NCBI RefSeq assembly: GCF_933775445.1
Contig: NC_065876.1
Span: 26,288,001-26,352,000, forward strand
Length of the DNA: 64,000 nucleotides
Origin: Argentina anserina
Taxonomy: Eukaryota > Streptophyta > Magnoliopsida > Rosales > Rosaceae
Direction: 5' to 3'
Shown: positions 37,201 through 48,179 of the stretch, piece after piece
Position numbering within the stretch: the stretch's first letter is position 1
Layout of the letters: each line of letters starts with the position of its first letter
Made by a program: the position numbers and the translations under genes
The notes under the pieces: model-generated
Told to the model about the DNA's origin: nothing
The model's input: the letters and a program-made list of their open reading frames with translations, nothing else
Database searches by the model: none

Positions 37201-38690
37201 AACATCTCCATGCACAAGATAAGCTCTCTGCTAGGCATGCTAAATGGGCATCATATTTGCAGTAGTTTACATTTGTGTTTAAGCACAAATCTGGCGCCTT
37301 GAATAAAGTGGCGGATGCTCTTAGTAGGCGAGCGAATTTTCTCACCACCATGAATACTCAGGTGCTTGGGTTTGATTCATTGCGTGACTTATTTTCTACA
37401 TATTCCTACTTTGGACCTATATTGAAGGATGTGGAATCAGGCCTACGATCTGACTTTATCCTTCATGATGGTTTTTTATTCAAAGAAAATCGATTGTGCA
37501 TTCCGATGTCCAGTTTGCGTTTGAAGATCATTAGTGAGCTGCACAATGAAGGTCATATGGGGCGAGATAAGACATTGCAGCTGGTGATGAATTCATATTA
37601 TTGGCCAACCCTACGACGTGAAGTCACTAAATTTGTTGAAGGTTGTAGGGTGTGTCAGTTATCCAAAGGTGTAGCAACTAATGCTGGCTTGTACATGCCA
37701 TTACCAGTTCCTGAACGACCCTGGGAGCATGTCAGCATGGACTTTGTGTTGGGACTTCCTCGCACTCAGCGAGGTAAGGACTCCATTTGTCTGGTGGTTG
37801 ATCAGTTTTCAAAAATGGCACACTTTATTCCATGTAAGAAGACCACATATGCTGTTAATGTGGCACTGCTTTTCTTTCAAGAGGTGTATCGACTTCATGG
37901 ATTGCCAAAATCCATTGTTTCTGACAGAGACACTAAGTTTCTTAGCCATTTTTGGCGGTGCTTGTGGAAGCTTGTCAACACAAAACTTAATTACAGCAGT
38001 GCCTATCACCCTCAAACCGATGGACAAACTGAAGTTGTCAACCGGTCGCTTGGTAATCTGTTGCGAAGTTTGGTAGGAGACAATCTCAAGTCTTGGGATC
38101 AGAAGTTAAGTCAGGCTGAATTTGCTTTCAACCATTCTGTCAACAGGAGCACTGGATTCAGCCCATTCTTCATCACTTATGGCTATAACCCAAGGTCGCC
38201 TCTAGACCTTGCTCCTACTCCGAACCTGCAGCATGCTCATGTGAAGGCTGACGACTTTGTGGCTAACCTCCAACAAATCCATACCACAACAAAGCAGCGA
38301 CTTGAGGACGCCAATACAAAGTATAAGCAACTAGCTGATTTGAAACGACGACATGTGGAATTTGAGGTTGGTGATTTTGTATGGGCTGTGTTGACAAAAG
38401 ATCGTTTTTCAGTTGGGGAGTACAACAAGTTGGCTGCCAGAAAGGTTGGACCAGTGGAAGTTATAGAGAAGATAAATCCGAATGCATATCGTTTGAAGCT
38501 TCCCAGTCACATCCGCACTGCTGATGTGTTCAATGTTAAGCATCTATCACCTTATCGTGGTGACAATAGTGAGGAAGAAGAAGTAAATTCGAGGGCGAAT
38601 TTTTCACACCCTGGGGAGGATGATGCAGCCTGCATTGCAGACAACTATCTCTTTCGTCTGGATGGTCGAAAGAGCAAGGGTCGTAACTGA
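34293..38690 (+). pseudogene. Gypsy gag-pol, single in-frame stop
   Basis: One frame from the ATG at 34293 (MPPRRGRGG) to TGA at 38688-38690, 1,466 codons, interrupted only by TAG at 37263-37265 (codon 991). Domains in order: gag with a coiled-coil-like start; CCHC knuckle CFKCGESGHRMADC near residue 304; protease around VIDPGSCENVIS near 410, where DPG stands for the usual D-S/T-G; reverse transcriptase with the catalytic YFDD at about 755; RNase H from HCDASKVG to the stop; integrase with HHCC finger (HNEGHMG ... CRVCQ) and a D,D35E core (SMDFVLGLP, VSDRDTKFLS, YHPQTDGQTEVVNR); then a GPY/F-like end. The last 23 residues lie inside the 3' LTR. The stop falls at the RNase H/integrase boundary, so this copy could make gag through RNase H but no integrase unless the stop is read through. 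Confidence 0.95.
38613..38620 (+). other. Gypsy polypurine tract
   Basis: GGGGAGGA ends immediately before the TG of the 3' LTR. It lies inside the pol frame, because coding continues across the junction. Confidence 0.8.
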
Positions 38691-39015
38691 TATGTTAAAT
38701 GCATTTAATGTTTTGTCTTAATTAGCTGAGTCTTTTATTTTCCTCTAAATCAGTTTTGGTTTACTGGAAGCCTTAAAGCTTCTGTAACTAATTTAGATTT
38801 CTGTTTAAAAGCTATGGTATAGCTTTTGGTATGTAGTTTTTGGGGGAGATTAAAATAAACAGAGAAACTTTCTCTTTTATCAACTTGGTATTCCTTAGGA
38901 ATCAACATGGCATAGTTCTCTTATTCTTGGCTATTCTCTTCTGTGAGAATCAACAAGAGTAAGAATCAACTCTATTTCATAGAGTTTGTCATCTTACCTA
39001 TCACGCACCCTGTCA
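38621..39015 (+). repeat. Gypsy 3' LTR
   Basis: 395 bp, the partner of 33873-34267, followed by the duplication GTAAC. Its first 70 bases encode the end of pol. Confidence 0.95.
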
Positions 39016-39020
39016 GTAAC

Positions 39021-39586
39021 ACTTGAGAGCCATAGCTAGCTGTTTAGTGTTGCATATTTAACTCATTGAACGAGTAATTATTATGTTTACCGGCCACACC
39101 ACGTGACACTCTCATGTGGTGTACCAAATCAATTATATTACGTATGGTATAATTAACATGCACGCGTTAAAAATGACAAAAGTTTATTTACATATAAGAA
39201 CAATCACAATAAAAAATAAACCAATAACATTAAAAGTGACGTTTGAGATATTTGTCGGATATATATAATAATTTGTTCGGAACATCACGGTGCCAATGTG
39301 ATAATTGATAATTTGATACAAATGATATTATAATTCACAAGAGAGCTTTATATATATAATGCACAACTTTGGTCTTCGATTCATATATAGTACAACTTTC
39401 TTTATTAGCTGGCCACTTCCCATGCACCATTTCTCTTCTCTATGATCCACACACGCACATGAATAAAAACAATCCAAAGAATAAATAGAGAACATTGAAA
39501 CCTTAATATCGACCAACCTTTATTACAACCCTAATGAATGCAACGAACTCGATCAGGCGTCTATGAAAACTGCATGCATTGATCAA
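39021..39586. other. Short intergenic stretch, 3' flank of TED7-like gene 1
   Basis: AT-rich DNA with no open frame of interest. The right part should hold the 3' UTR of the TED7-like gene, which is read leftwards. Confidence 0.5.
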
Positions 39587-41227
39587 TTAATAACTTGACC
39601 GATGACCACCATAACCGGCACCACCGGCACCACCAGCCCCGACTATTTCCGGTTGATGAGGTGGTGGGCCGCCTCCTTCACCCCCGTAACCTGCTGCTCC
39701 TCCCGCTGCAGCAGCGCCTGCACCTCCGTAACCTGCTTCTTCTTCAGCAGGTTCGCAAGGAACAGCTGCGGGAACCATCACTCTCTTCTTCTTCTTCTTG
39801 GCCAAGCAAAAGAGACCGACCAGGAGAAAGGCGAGGAAGAATACACCACCTAGTGAGACACACACGGCGATGACAGTGGTGTGGTTTTTCCCGCCGGAGG
39901 GTGGAGCCACGACGTTAGAGGATGGTGGGATGCCTCCGATAGGTAGAGGAGGAGCCCCGTAGGGTGTTGGAGGAGGATAATGCCCATTGTATCCCGGAGG
40001 AGGCGCACCCTTACTTGGCTTTGGTGGAGGAGCACCCTTGCTTGGCTTTGGTGGATATGAAGATTTCGGTGGTGGAGCTCCCTTACTTGGCTTTGGTGGG
40101 TAGATAGACTTAGGTGGAGGAGCTCCCTTACTGGGCTTTGGTGGGTATACAGACTTGGGTGGCGGCGCACCTTCACTGGGCTTTGGTGGGTATACGGACT
40201 TGGGTGGCGGCGCACCCTTACTTGGTTTTGGTGGGTACGACTTGGGTGGTGGTGCCCCCTTACTTGGCTTTGGTGGATATACTGGTGTGGGTGGTGGAGC
40301 ACCTTCACTGGGTTTTGGTGGATATACCGACTTTGGTGGCGGCGCCTCATAGCTTGGTTTGGGGGGTGATGATTTTGGAGGGTAATGTGGTGGTGGAACA
40401 GTGGGTGGGGTGTGATGATGACCATGTGGTGGCCGTGCTGGAACTGATGGTGGTGAAGCTGGAGGAGTAGCCCCGGTTGGCGGGGGGTAGTCATGGTGAT
40501 GTGGTGGTGAAGCAGTAGGTGGTGAAGGTTTAGAATAGTCATGGTGGTGTGGTGGTGAAGCAGTAGGTGGGGGAGGTTTCGGGTAGTCATGGTGGTGGGG
40601 TGGTGAAGCAGTGGGTGGTGGTTTAGTGTAGTCGTGGTGGTGGGGTGGTGAAGCAGTAGTTGGGGGAGGTTTCGGGTAGTCATGGTGGTAGGGTGGTGAA
40701 GCAGTGGGTGGTGGTTTAGGGTAGTCATGGTGGTGGGGTGGTGAAGCAGTGGGTGGTGGTTTAGGGTAGTCCTGGTGGTGAGGTGGTGTAGGTGAAGGTG
40801 GAGGAGGTTTAGGATAGTCGTAGTGGTGAGGTGGAGGAGGAGATGGTGATGGAGGAGGTGGTGATGGTTTATGGTGGTGATGATGATGATGATGTGGTGG
40901 TGGTGGAGGAGGAGATGACACAGGTGGCTTGGGATAGTCATGGTGATGCGGTGGTGGAGGAGGAGATGACACAGGTGGCTTGGGATAGTCATGGTGATGG
41001 GGAGGTGGTGGTGATGGTGGAGGAGGAGGTGGTGGTTGCACATTGTAGTGCTTGGGGGGTAATTTTGGATGATGGTGATGATGTCCATGGTGGTGAGGTG
41101 GGGGAGGTGGGGGAGGTGGTGGAGGCGATGCGGTTACAGGGTTACATGGGGGAGGTGGAGAAGGTGGTGGTGGAGCACAAGGAAGAGGTGGTGAAGGTGG
41201 TGGAGGAGAGTAGTAGGGATAGCTCAT
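39587..41227 (-). CDS. TED7: TED7-like proline/histidine-rich membrane protein (546 aa, single exon)
   Basis: Resembles TRACHEARY ELEMENT DIFFERENTIATION-RELATED 7, a plasma-membrane protein linked to secondary-wall cellulose synthase in xylem vessels. Residues 1-445 are extensin-like: Pro runs, His clusters (HHHGHHHHHH near 45) and two repeat fields, ASPPHHHDYPKPPP-type (about 160-249) and YPPKPSKGAPPPKS-type (about 301-410). One hydrophobic helix (TVIAVCVSLGGVFFLAFLLV, about 451-476) is followed by KKKKKKR, then a Gly/Ala-rich tail to 546. There is no N-terminal signal peptide. The basic cluster after the helix suggests an outside N-terminus and a cytosolic tail. The ATG at 41225-41227 opens the frame with MSYPYYSPPPP, shared in style with the paralogue at 50054-53862. 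An LRX-extensin is excluded because there are no leucine-rich repeats. The symbol is assigned by resemblance. Confidence 0.88.
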   Translation of the reverse strand: MSYPYYSPPPPSPPLPCAPPPPSPPPPCNPVTASPPPPPPPPPPHHHGHHHHHPKLPPKHYNVQPPPPPPPSPPPPHHHDYPKPPVSSPPPPPHHHDYPKPPVSSPPPPPPHHHHHHHHKPSPPPPSPSPPPPHHYDYPKPPPPSPTPPHHQDYPKPPPTASPPHHHDYPKPPPTASPPYHHDYPKPPPTTASPPHHHDYTKPPPTASPPHHHDYPKPPPPTASPPHHHDYSKPSPPTASPPHHHDYPPPTGATPPASPPSVPARPPHGHHHTPPTVPPPHYPPKSSPPKPSYEAPPPKSVYPPKPSEGAPPPTPVYPPKPSKGAPPPKSYPPKPSKGAPPPKSVYPPKPSEGAPPPKSVYPPKPSKGAPPPKSIYPPKPSKGAPPPKSSYPPKPSKGAPPPKPSKGAPPPGYNGHYPPPTPYGAPPLPIGGIPPSSNVVAPPSGGKNHTTVIAVCVSLGGVFFLAFLLVGLFCLAKKKKKRVMVPAAVPCEPAEEEAGYGGAGAAAAGGAAGYGGEGGGPPPHQPEIVGAGGAGGAGYGGHRSSY

Positions 41228-41372
41228 GGTTGCTGAACGAAGTTCTTTGGGTTAGAGTTTACCCTTGGCAACCAACCTATCTCTCTCGCTCTCACTCTCC
41301 TCAACTTGGAGAGCCAAATTCAAACTTAGAAAGATGAATAGAATGAATGGACAGAACTCTATATTTGTAGTG
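41228..41372 (-). promoter_or_regulatory. Likely core promoter and 5' UTR of TED7-like gene 1
   Basis: A TATA-like CTACAAATATAG lies at about 41359-41370 on the minus strand, giving a 5' UTR of about 100 bases. I did not find a clear match to the tracheary-element motif CTTNAAAGCNA close by. Confidence 0.3.
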
Positions 41373-42491
41373 CTAGAACGGGAAATGAACTGAGGAAGCT
41401 AGAGAAAGCTTCCGACTCTTACTCACCCAAAATATATTATCCATTTTTTTTGGCAGTGAAATAATAATTGAGAGTTAAACAAGATTGAGTTGTCATTAAC
41501 ACTTCAAATTCAGATGGGAGCTAATATTAAGAAGTGACTTTTGAATGCAAAGGCCGCAGACACCAAATTAGAGGAGCAAAGTCTTTGTTCTTTGTTTCTG
41601 TTTCTTTAGGGTTTAGTCCACACTGGGAGGCTCAAGACTACAGCAATATTCTGCTGGTAATTCATTCTTTTATATATTTGAGCAGCCAAGTAGTTACCAA
41701 CTTTGTAGAATAATCACGTGTTAAAATTGAGCTTCAATTATCCACTTTTTCATTTTTAGTGCTGTACTGCTGTTATGTATACTTATATATAACGTATACA
41801 TATCAGTGTATATATATATATATATATGCTTTTTGCGAAATAATAGTTAACACTTGCAAAAGAATAAGTCAAATTGTTGGAAAAAATGAACTGAATATAC
41901 ATGAATGTAATAATAACAAGTAGCAGTGGCATGACAAACCGTCCAAAAACACTTTCTGTAATCAAAAGAAATTAGATTGTTTCGACAACATTTGTCATAT
42001 TTTGACGCTATCGCATCACATCTTGGCATGTACATTCATTTTCCTTAACAACCCCATGTGAGGTTTAATGAGACTTATCTTTTTAGTAAGAGGTTTAAGG
42101 AGACTTTGATATTCGCATGATTGATCGATGAGCCAGATCAGTTTCTATACATTTCTAAATTCTTCATCATATATGTATACTTGTATGATCAACTTTTGTG
42201 ATAAGTTCATACTGGAAATCCAAAACACAATGAGGATTTCTTGCTATTTGGGATTATAAAAAAAAATTAAAATCACTCACCAAGGTTGCTATTCAATCGA
42301 TCTGAGCAAGATTTAGGTATATACTGTGTGGTGTATTCGTGTTGATATTCATGACACATAGTAAAGTCAAGGCCGACAGAGAGAAACATAGAGATTTTGA
42401 AGTTAAAGTCAACTACTGATCAACATTGAAGGGAAGATGAGGAGGACAAATCATGGATTGGAAGCTCGGAGCAATCGGCTGTACGTGTTAG

Positions 42492-42495
<4 letters not shown>

Positions 42496-42537
<42 letters not shown>
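42496..42537. repeat. (AT)n microsatellite
   Basis: About 21 AT units, uninterrupted. Confidence 0.95.
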
Positions 42538-42540
<3 letters not shown>

Positions 42541-43539
42541 AATGACAAGTTTCTGTCCCCATTTTTATTTTGTACCATATATTATCGATCAGGAGTTAAG
42601 TTTGTCGATCATTTGTAATTTCATGCCTGGAATGTGTGACGAATATCGAACTAGTTTATACTATCTTGATGATATCGTTTTCAGCTTGTGTCTATCGTTT
42701 GAATTAAGAGTTGGATACTGATTAGATGAGGAAACTAAATGGAAGAGAAAGAGGGAATAGAAGTTCTCGATCGATATCAGTTTATGCATAATGATAGAGT
42801 TAGACGTACATTTGCATGTATCTTGAAACTTGAGAAAGAATAAAAAACAGTGTTGATACTACTTTTGGAGTATAACCCTAATTCCCGCATTGCAGTAGTG
42901 ACTAGCCAACTTAGCCTGATCTGTACTTTGATAAATTATAAGTATATTACTAATCCCTCTATTATTAGGAGTAGTTCTGAGCTCCATACTAATTGGCTAG
43001 CTAATTAGCTTCAATTTCAATGAGTCAACAAGTATATGCATCCTAGCTTGGACCCCGAAACCCTGATACTTAATGCTAACTTAATCGACATTCAAGCATA
43101 ATGCTGTATGAGTCGATCGATGATATACTAGTTAATATATAGCTCGATCAACGTGGCTGCATAAGTAGAGTTGTACGTATTTATCATCGATCACGTTACC
43201 ATCACCATCATTGGAGTCTTCTTTTCCATGGAATGACAGAGACATATACTTAAACCACTAATATATAACTCCAAGTAAAAGATTTTGGACATTATGTATG
43301 TATTGGAATAACCAGATTATGCTACTCAACAGCGACTTTTGGGACCTGTTTCAAATAAATTACACAAAATTATCTACTTGATATTTGAATTTTCATTCCA
43401 TGGTTTGATTTTCATGATCAATATATGGAGGCCATCTTTAGACGATGGCTTTGAATGCACTCAATATCCCTCACGTACACGCATGCCAGTTGGCTCATGT
43501 CTTTTAGTGCTTTCAGACTTGCAGAATTGCAGGTTCTCG

Positions 43540-43542
<3 letters not shown>

Positions 43543-43579
<37 letters not shown>
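43543..43579. repeat. (AT)n microsatellite
   Basis: About 18 AT units, uninterrupted. Confidence 0.95.
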
Positions 43580-43581
<2 letters not shown>

Positions 43582-45548
43582 AACGTATGAATATTCGCCA
43601 TGTTGGGAAAACTATATGTATTGTAACTATTGTTCCATCATGCTTATGTATATAGAATTATGGATATCATAGATTGAATCTTTGGTCCTTCACGCTTAAA
43701 CTGCCGGTTATTGTGTAATACTAGCTAGGCACGTTCATGTTTTAATTTCATTTGTAGGCTTGTTTTCATTGAGGAGCTAGCTGCTAGCTTGGAGCCTACT
43801 TCTGATCGAAACGGGAGAGTATTGCAATGAAGTATAAGTTGTCCTGCCTGTGTAATCCTGTAATCTCGCTTAATTAATGATTTATTGATTTTTTTTATGC
43901 CCTACATACAAAAACAAATGTTGAAACAAAATGATGTTTCAATATGGTACGGTAACATTTCTCACACATTGTTCTATATCAGTAAAATTGTGTGCAACAG
44001 TGCAGCTTCATCAATCTAGCAATTACTATCAATCGGATCAATATGTTATTTATTGAATTTCATAAACGAATTTCAACCAATTTAAATAATTTTATTTTTG
44101 TGTATTTTCTATTTTCATATTTTACATATATGTTTAGTTTCTTTTGTTCTTTATGATTCTTCTTTTAATTTTTTTTATAATTTTCAGTGAAATATGTTTC
44201 TTCTCTAAAAATTGTAATGTTTTCTCCTTCATTCTTTTTTATATTAGAGAAAGAGAACAAAAGAGAACGAGAAGAAAAAGAAAGAGCAAGGGAGAGAGTT
44301 GGACACGTGCAGGTTAAAACACAAAAAGGAAAAGACAGGGACTGAGATCTCTCCTAACGGAAATGTTCCTAATATTGCCTAGTAAGTGAATCTCAACCGT
44401 TCGTTCTAGATCAACAACTAAGAGACAATTCTTGTTTTTTTTTCTCTCCCTTAATTAAACATCGATAGAACCACTGTCTCTTCTCATCCCCAACTCTTCC
44501 ACATTCCATTCCGAGTCCCTCCGTCCCTATTAATTCTAGCTTGATTTTTTTCTTTTAAGTTTTAACTTGATCGTCTTGGTGCCAAATTCTAGATTTCCTA
44601 CACTTCTTTTCTTCTTGCTTAAAGTTCAACGACAAAAAAATAAAACACAAATAGATAGAACATAAGGCACAACACATAGGCAAATTTTGGTTGTTAAAGA
44701 GGATTCATCACTCTGAAAAAACTTTCAGGTGGTTGTGATTGTTGTAATCAAGTCCTAAAACAAAGTAATCTTCTAGGTAGCCACAAAGAATGTCAAAAGA
44801 GAGCTCTGCATCGAGAAAAACAATTAGGAAGGAGTTGGGTCCTCCCTGACGGTGTATAAGCGGTGAATACTCGAGGACGAAAGAATTGGGGAGAGGGGAG
44901 AGAGTTGGGGACTGATTATACCAGAGGAGATTCGGGGATGAGAGGAGAGAATTGGTTATAGCACGGAAGCTTGGCTTGACGGCCGGTTCCCGCTTCAGAA
45001 GTGGAAGCGGGAGCGGAAGCGCTCGGAAGGGCGGAGAACTGCAACGGAAGCGCGATTCCGGAAAAGGAGAGTTTGGGAGCGCGGCAGAAGCGCGATTCCT
45101 TCCCTGCCTCAATTTCATCAATCAATGTCTTGAGTCTCTTCTTGTCGTCTCATCTTCTTTCAATTTATTTAAGCAGTTAAAGATGAATGACATTAATCGA
45201 TATAATATATGTCAAAGAAAATTGGGAGAGCTTGGGAGAGATATGAAGAAAATCTAGATGAGAGAGATAGAGAGAGAAGAATGAGAGATATGAAGAAAAA
45301 TCAAGATGAGAGAGACAGAGAAAAGACAAACCTTTTTTTTAATCAATTTCATCCAATGATGTCTCTTTGACTTGCACGTACCCAACACCTTCAGACTATG
45401 CTAGACATTCTTTTGTTTGAATTTAAAAATGAAGCTTTAATATTGCTATAACCAAGAATAATCATGGTTTTAAAAAAGAAGTTATTAATAGTTATCAAGT
45501 TATTTCAATACTGGATAAAATAATTAAGAAATAAAAGATAAATAGTAT

Positions 45549-45573
45549 AATATATATATATATATATATATAT
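45549..45573. repeat. (TA)n microsatellite
   Basis: About 12 TA units. Confidence 0.9.
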
Positions 45574-46093
45574 TATTCTGACGTTTCTAAAACGCACCCG
45601 CTTATTTAATTAAAAAAAACGCTTATGTGTTTCTAAATGTTTCGCTTCCACATACCCGCACCCGATTTTAAGCAGCCTAGACCAAACACGACCTATATCA
45701 ACGTTTAATTAACGGAGAAAATAAAGGAAGATATGTGCCATTGATATAGCGCGAATGGCTTAGATACACTTATTAGGTAATATTAGGAGAATTTCCATAA
45801 GGAGAGGATCTCGGTCCAAAAGGCAGTTGAGGCATGGGTCCTACCATTTGAATGCCTTTCACCCCGGTTGCCTGCCAGAGCATCAAACAATCGAGCAATT
45901 TAGCTGCCTTTGTTTTTTGGGTGATTGCTTCTCCGCGCGCTGCATATGCTCTTATATGATAATAGCGAATATTTGTACCCAAAAAAAAAAGTAATAGCGA
46001 ATATGGCATCTTAATAGTTATATTCCTCGATTCTAAATAAGTCCCATAGTATAACGAAAAGCATAAGCTTTAACTCTAACAAATGAAGCTAAC

Positions 46094-46328
46094 GAGAGCC
46101 TTGGAGGTGTACAGTGTCGTTATTAGAGGTATACAGTACATCAAGCTTTAATTCTAAATAGTGTTGATTTCTCTTGGCAGTTTTACAATCAACATCCAAA
46201 CAAATATTATAAATAATTCTGATCCTATCTCTTATATAGTTGACTGATCTCTCCAACAAATATTTATGAAGCTTATGTAGTTGGAGCCTTGGAGGTGTAC
46301 AGTATCGTTATTAGAGGACTCAGTACAG
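46094..46328. repeat. Spaced direct repeat of about 45 bp
   Basis: GAGCCTTGGAGGTGTACAGT followed by TCGTTATTAGAGG occurs at about 46094-46130 and again at about 46285-46320, roughly 190 bp apart, with one or two differences. It is probably a local duplication. Confidence 0.8.
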
Positions 46329-47172
46329 TTCTCAGAGACAAAGCTACGTAGTACGTACGTAGAGGGACGGGCAGCCATGGCACCCCCAATGAATACTTGA
46401 CACCTTACAACCTACTAATTATACTTAAATCTTGTTGCATAGAAACTTGTTACTACTAAGTGGCAGCCTCAATAATTTAAGAAAAATGTTTTAGCGTTAG
46501 TGCCCTGATATATTTAATATATCACTGCAAAAAAAATCGGCAATGAATATATTTGATAGGTTAAAAGGTTTTTGTACTTGACCCCTCGTTTCTTTTAATC
46601 ATGGTTTCACCCCTGACAGTTCTGTTTTGTGTTTAAACTTAAAACTCATGAATATTGTAATCTCATTGTCATCGAATTTTTCAATAATGAAAGCTTGGGA
46701 GAACAAGATTAGCCTTTTATTAAAAATAAAATAAACATGAGATGCATGTAACTTGAACTTCCATTAATAAATAAGGACGGAAAATATACGTACGTACCTA
46801 ACAATTTGTTTTGCATGAATATTATGTGTAACAACTAATAACAACCAATCATAGCCATAGCCGTTGACTAAATATAAATAATCAAACCAAACGAAATTAA
46901 ATTAATAAGATCTTCGATCAATTACTGATTCATTATATTGGCCTCTAGAAATTATTGGTATGACCTAAACTAGACAATTCTATGACAAACATAGATTGAA
47001 CTACCAAATTATTAATGACTGATTTAGTTAGTTTCTAAACATATGCACTAAGTTTTCCAAAATGTAATTGACCAGATAATAATTTTAGTTTTGAGAAACA
47101 GTTGATGAATTAGCACATCAACGCACCCCAATCAATGGCACGATATATAACAATGAAAATGAATTATACAAC

Positions 47173-47196
47173 GCTCTCTCTCTCTCTCTCTCTCTC
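47173..47196. repeat. (CT)n microsatellite
   Basis: About 12 CT units. Confidence 0.9.
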
Positions 47197-47367
47197 GAGT
47201 GGTTGCCTCCTAGGGTTTCTCTGCGGCATCTTAGCAAATTTAGCGTCAGTGTGGTGGTCTTGATTCCACGCCGGTGTTTACATATAGTTGGTGGTAGTGA
47301 ACTAGTGATGGGTTTTCTCATGGTTGTCACCTTGAACGATGGTTTTTATTGATAAAACTGTCAAATA

Positions 47368-48082
47368 CAGTGGCGGATCCAGGATAAACATGTCATCTGG
47401 GCTAATTTTAGGAACATACCTATAATTTAATGGGGCGGACTACAATTTTGGCCGAATGGCAAAAAAACAAAATTCAGGTTTATAATATACAGTGTATAAA
47501 GTTCATATAATTAAAAATAAATTAAACTTAAATATTCATACCATTCCCTATAATCTTAAGTTCTTAACTAATCCACATAGACAAATACGCAATCTCACAT
47601 TCGGCCATTTTCTAACATACCACCAAATTTCCAATCATTTTAAATCAATGACACTAATTCCCTACAATCTTACCAAACTCAAATAGACAAATAAAATACT
47701 CAATCTCTTATTATAATCTATTCATCTATTCAGTAAGATAATAGCAAGACTAACACATTAACACCCAGTTTCATATAATCATATTCCAAATTTCCAATAA
47801 GATCTGTTTAACCAACAAAGTGAACAAACCCATATACACACCAAATTTCAGAATCTAATAATTCCATAATTAGTATCTAATTATTCTAATCAGTATCTGA
47901 TTCAATTTTAAAAGAACTTAGAAGAGAACTGGAGAATAGCTAAATTTGTGGGTTATACAGTAGAACGATATAAGTATAGATGAGAGCAGAGAGACCATGT
48001 ACAATCGATTGGTTAAATTTTTTTTGTAATAAAAAGTTTTTTTTTCTGGACAGAAATCTCACCTGGGCTGGATCCGCCCCTG
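47368..48082. mobile_element. hAT-like non-autonomous DNA element
   Basis: The left end CAGTGGCGGATCCAG and the reversed right end CAGGGGCGGATCCAG match at 14 of 15 sites. The flanks GTCAAATA (47360-47367) and ATCAAATA (48083-48090) form an 8-bp target duplication with one mismatch. CAG-type ends and an 8-bp duplication fit the hAT superfamily. The interior is AT-rich and has no transposase. Confidence 0.82.
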
Positions 48083-48179
48083 ATCAAATATAAGAAGATG
48101 AACGTGAAGCTTAAATTAATAATTACAAAAACCTGAAATAATATTAGAAATCCATATAAATAAATACGTAACAAAGCAT

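Larger units (their letters stand above)
33873..39015 (+). mobile_element. Gypsy LTR retrotransposon, complete and young
   Basis: Two 395-bp LTRs (33873-34267 and 38621-39015) differ at about eight positions, roughly 98% identical. A perfect 5-bp target duplication GTAAC lies at 33868-33872 and 39016-39020. The primer site TGGTATCCAGAGC follows the 5' LTR and resembles the initiator-methionine tRNA complement. The purine tract GGGGAGGA directly precedes the 3' LTR. One long gag-pol frame fills the interior. Integrase after RNase H identifies Gypsy/Metaviridae. A GPY/F-type end without an obvious chromodomain, short LTRs and a 5.1-kb length suggest a CRM- or Reina-like chromovirus clade, which is inference. 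Confidence 0.97.
41373..47359. other. Long AT-rich intergenic region, no gene seen
   Basis: Six kilobases upstream of TED7-like gene 1 and downstream of gene 2. It holds microsatellites: (TA) at 41809-41827, 42496-42537, 43543-43579 and 45549-45573, and (CT) at 47173-47196. There is a GC-rich GGAAGCGC patch at about 44985-45110 and a spaced direct repeat at 46094-46328. Short frames inside (for example 44708-45121 on the minus strand) show no domain and lie in purine-rich or repeat DNA. Confidence 0.6.

Noticed and set aside
39595..41337. Long His/Leu-rich and Val/Gly-rich frames overlapping TED7-like gene 1 (for example 39850-41088 minus, 40831-41337 plus)
   Set aside because: Shadow frames of the coding minisatellites. 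Only the 39587-41227 frame has a coherent head, helix and tail.
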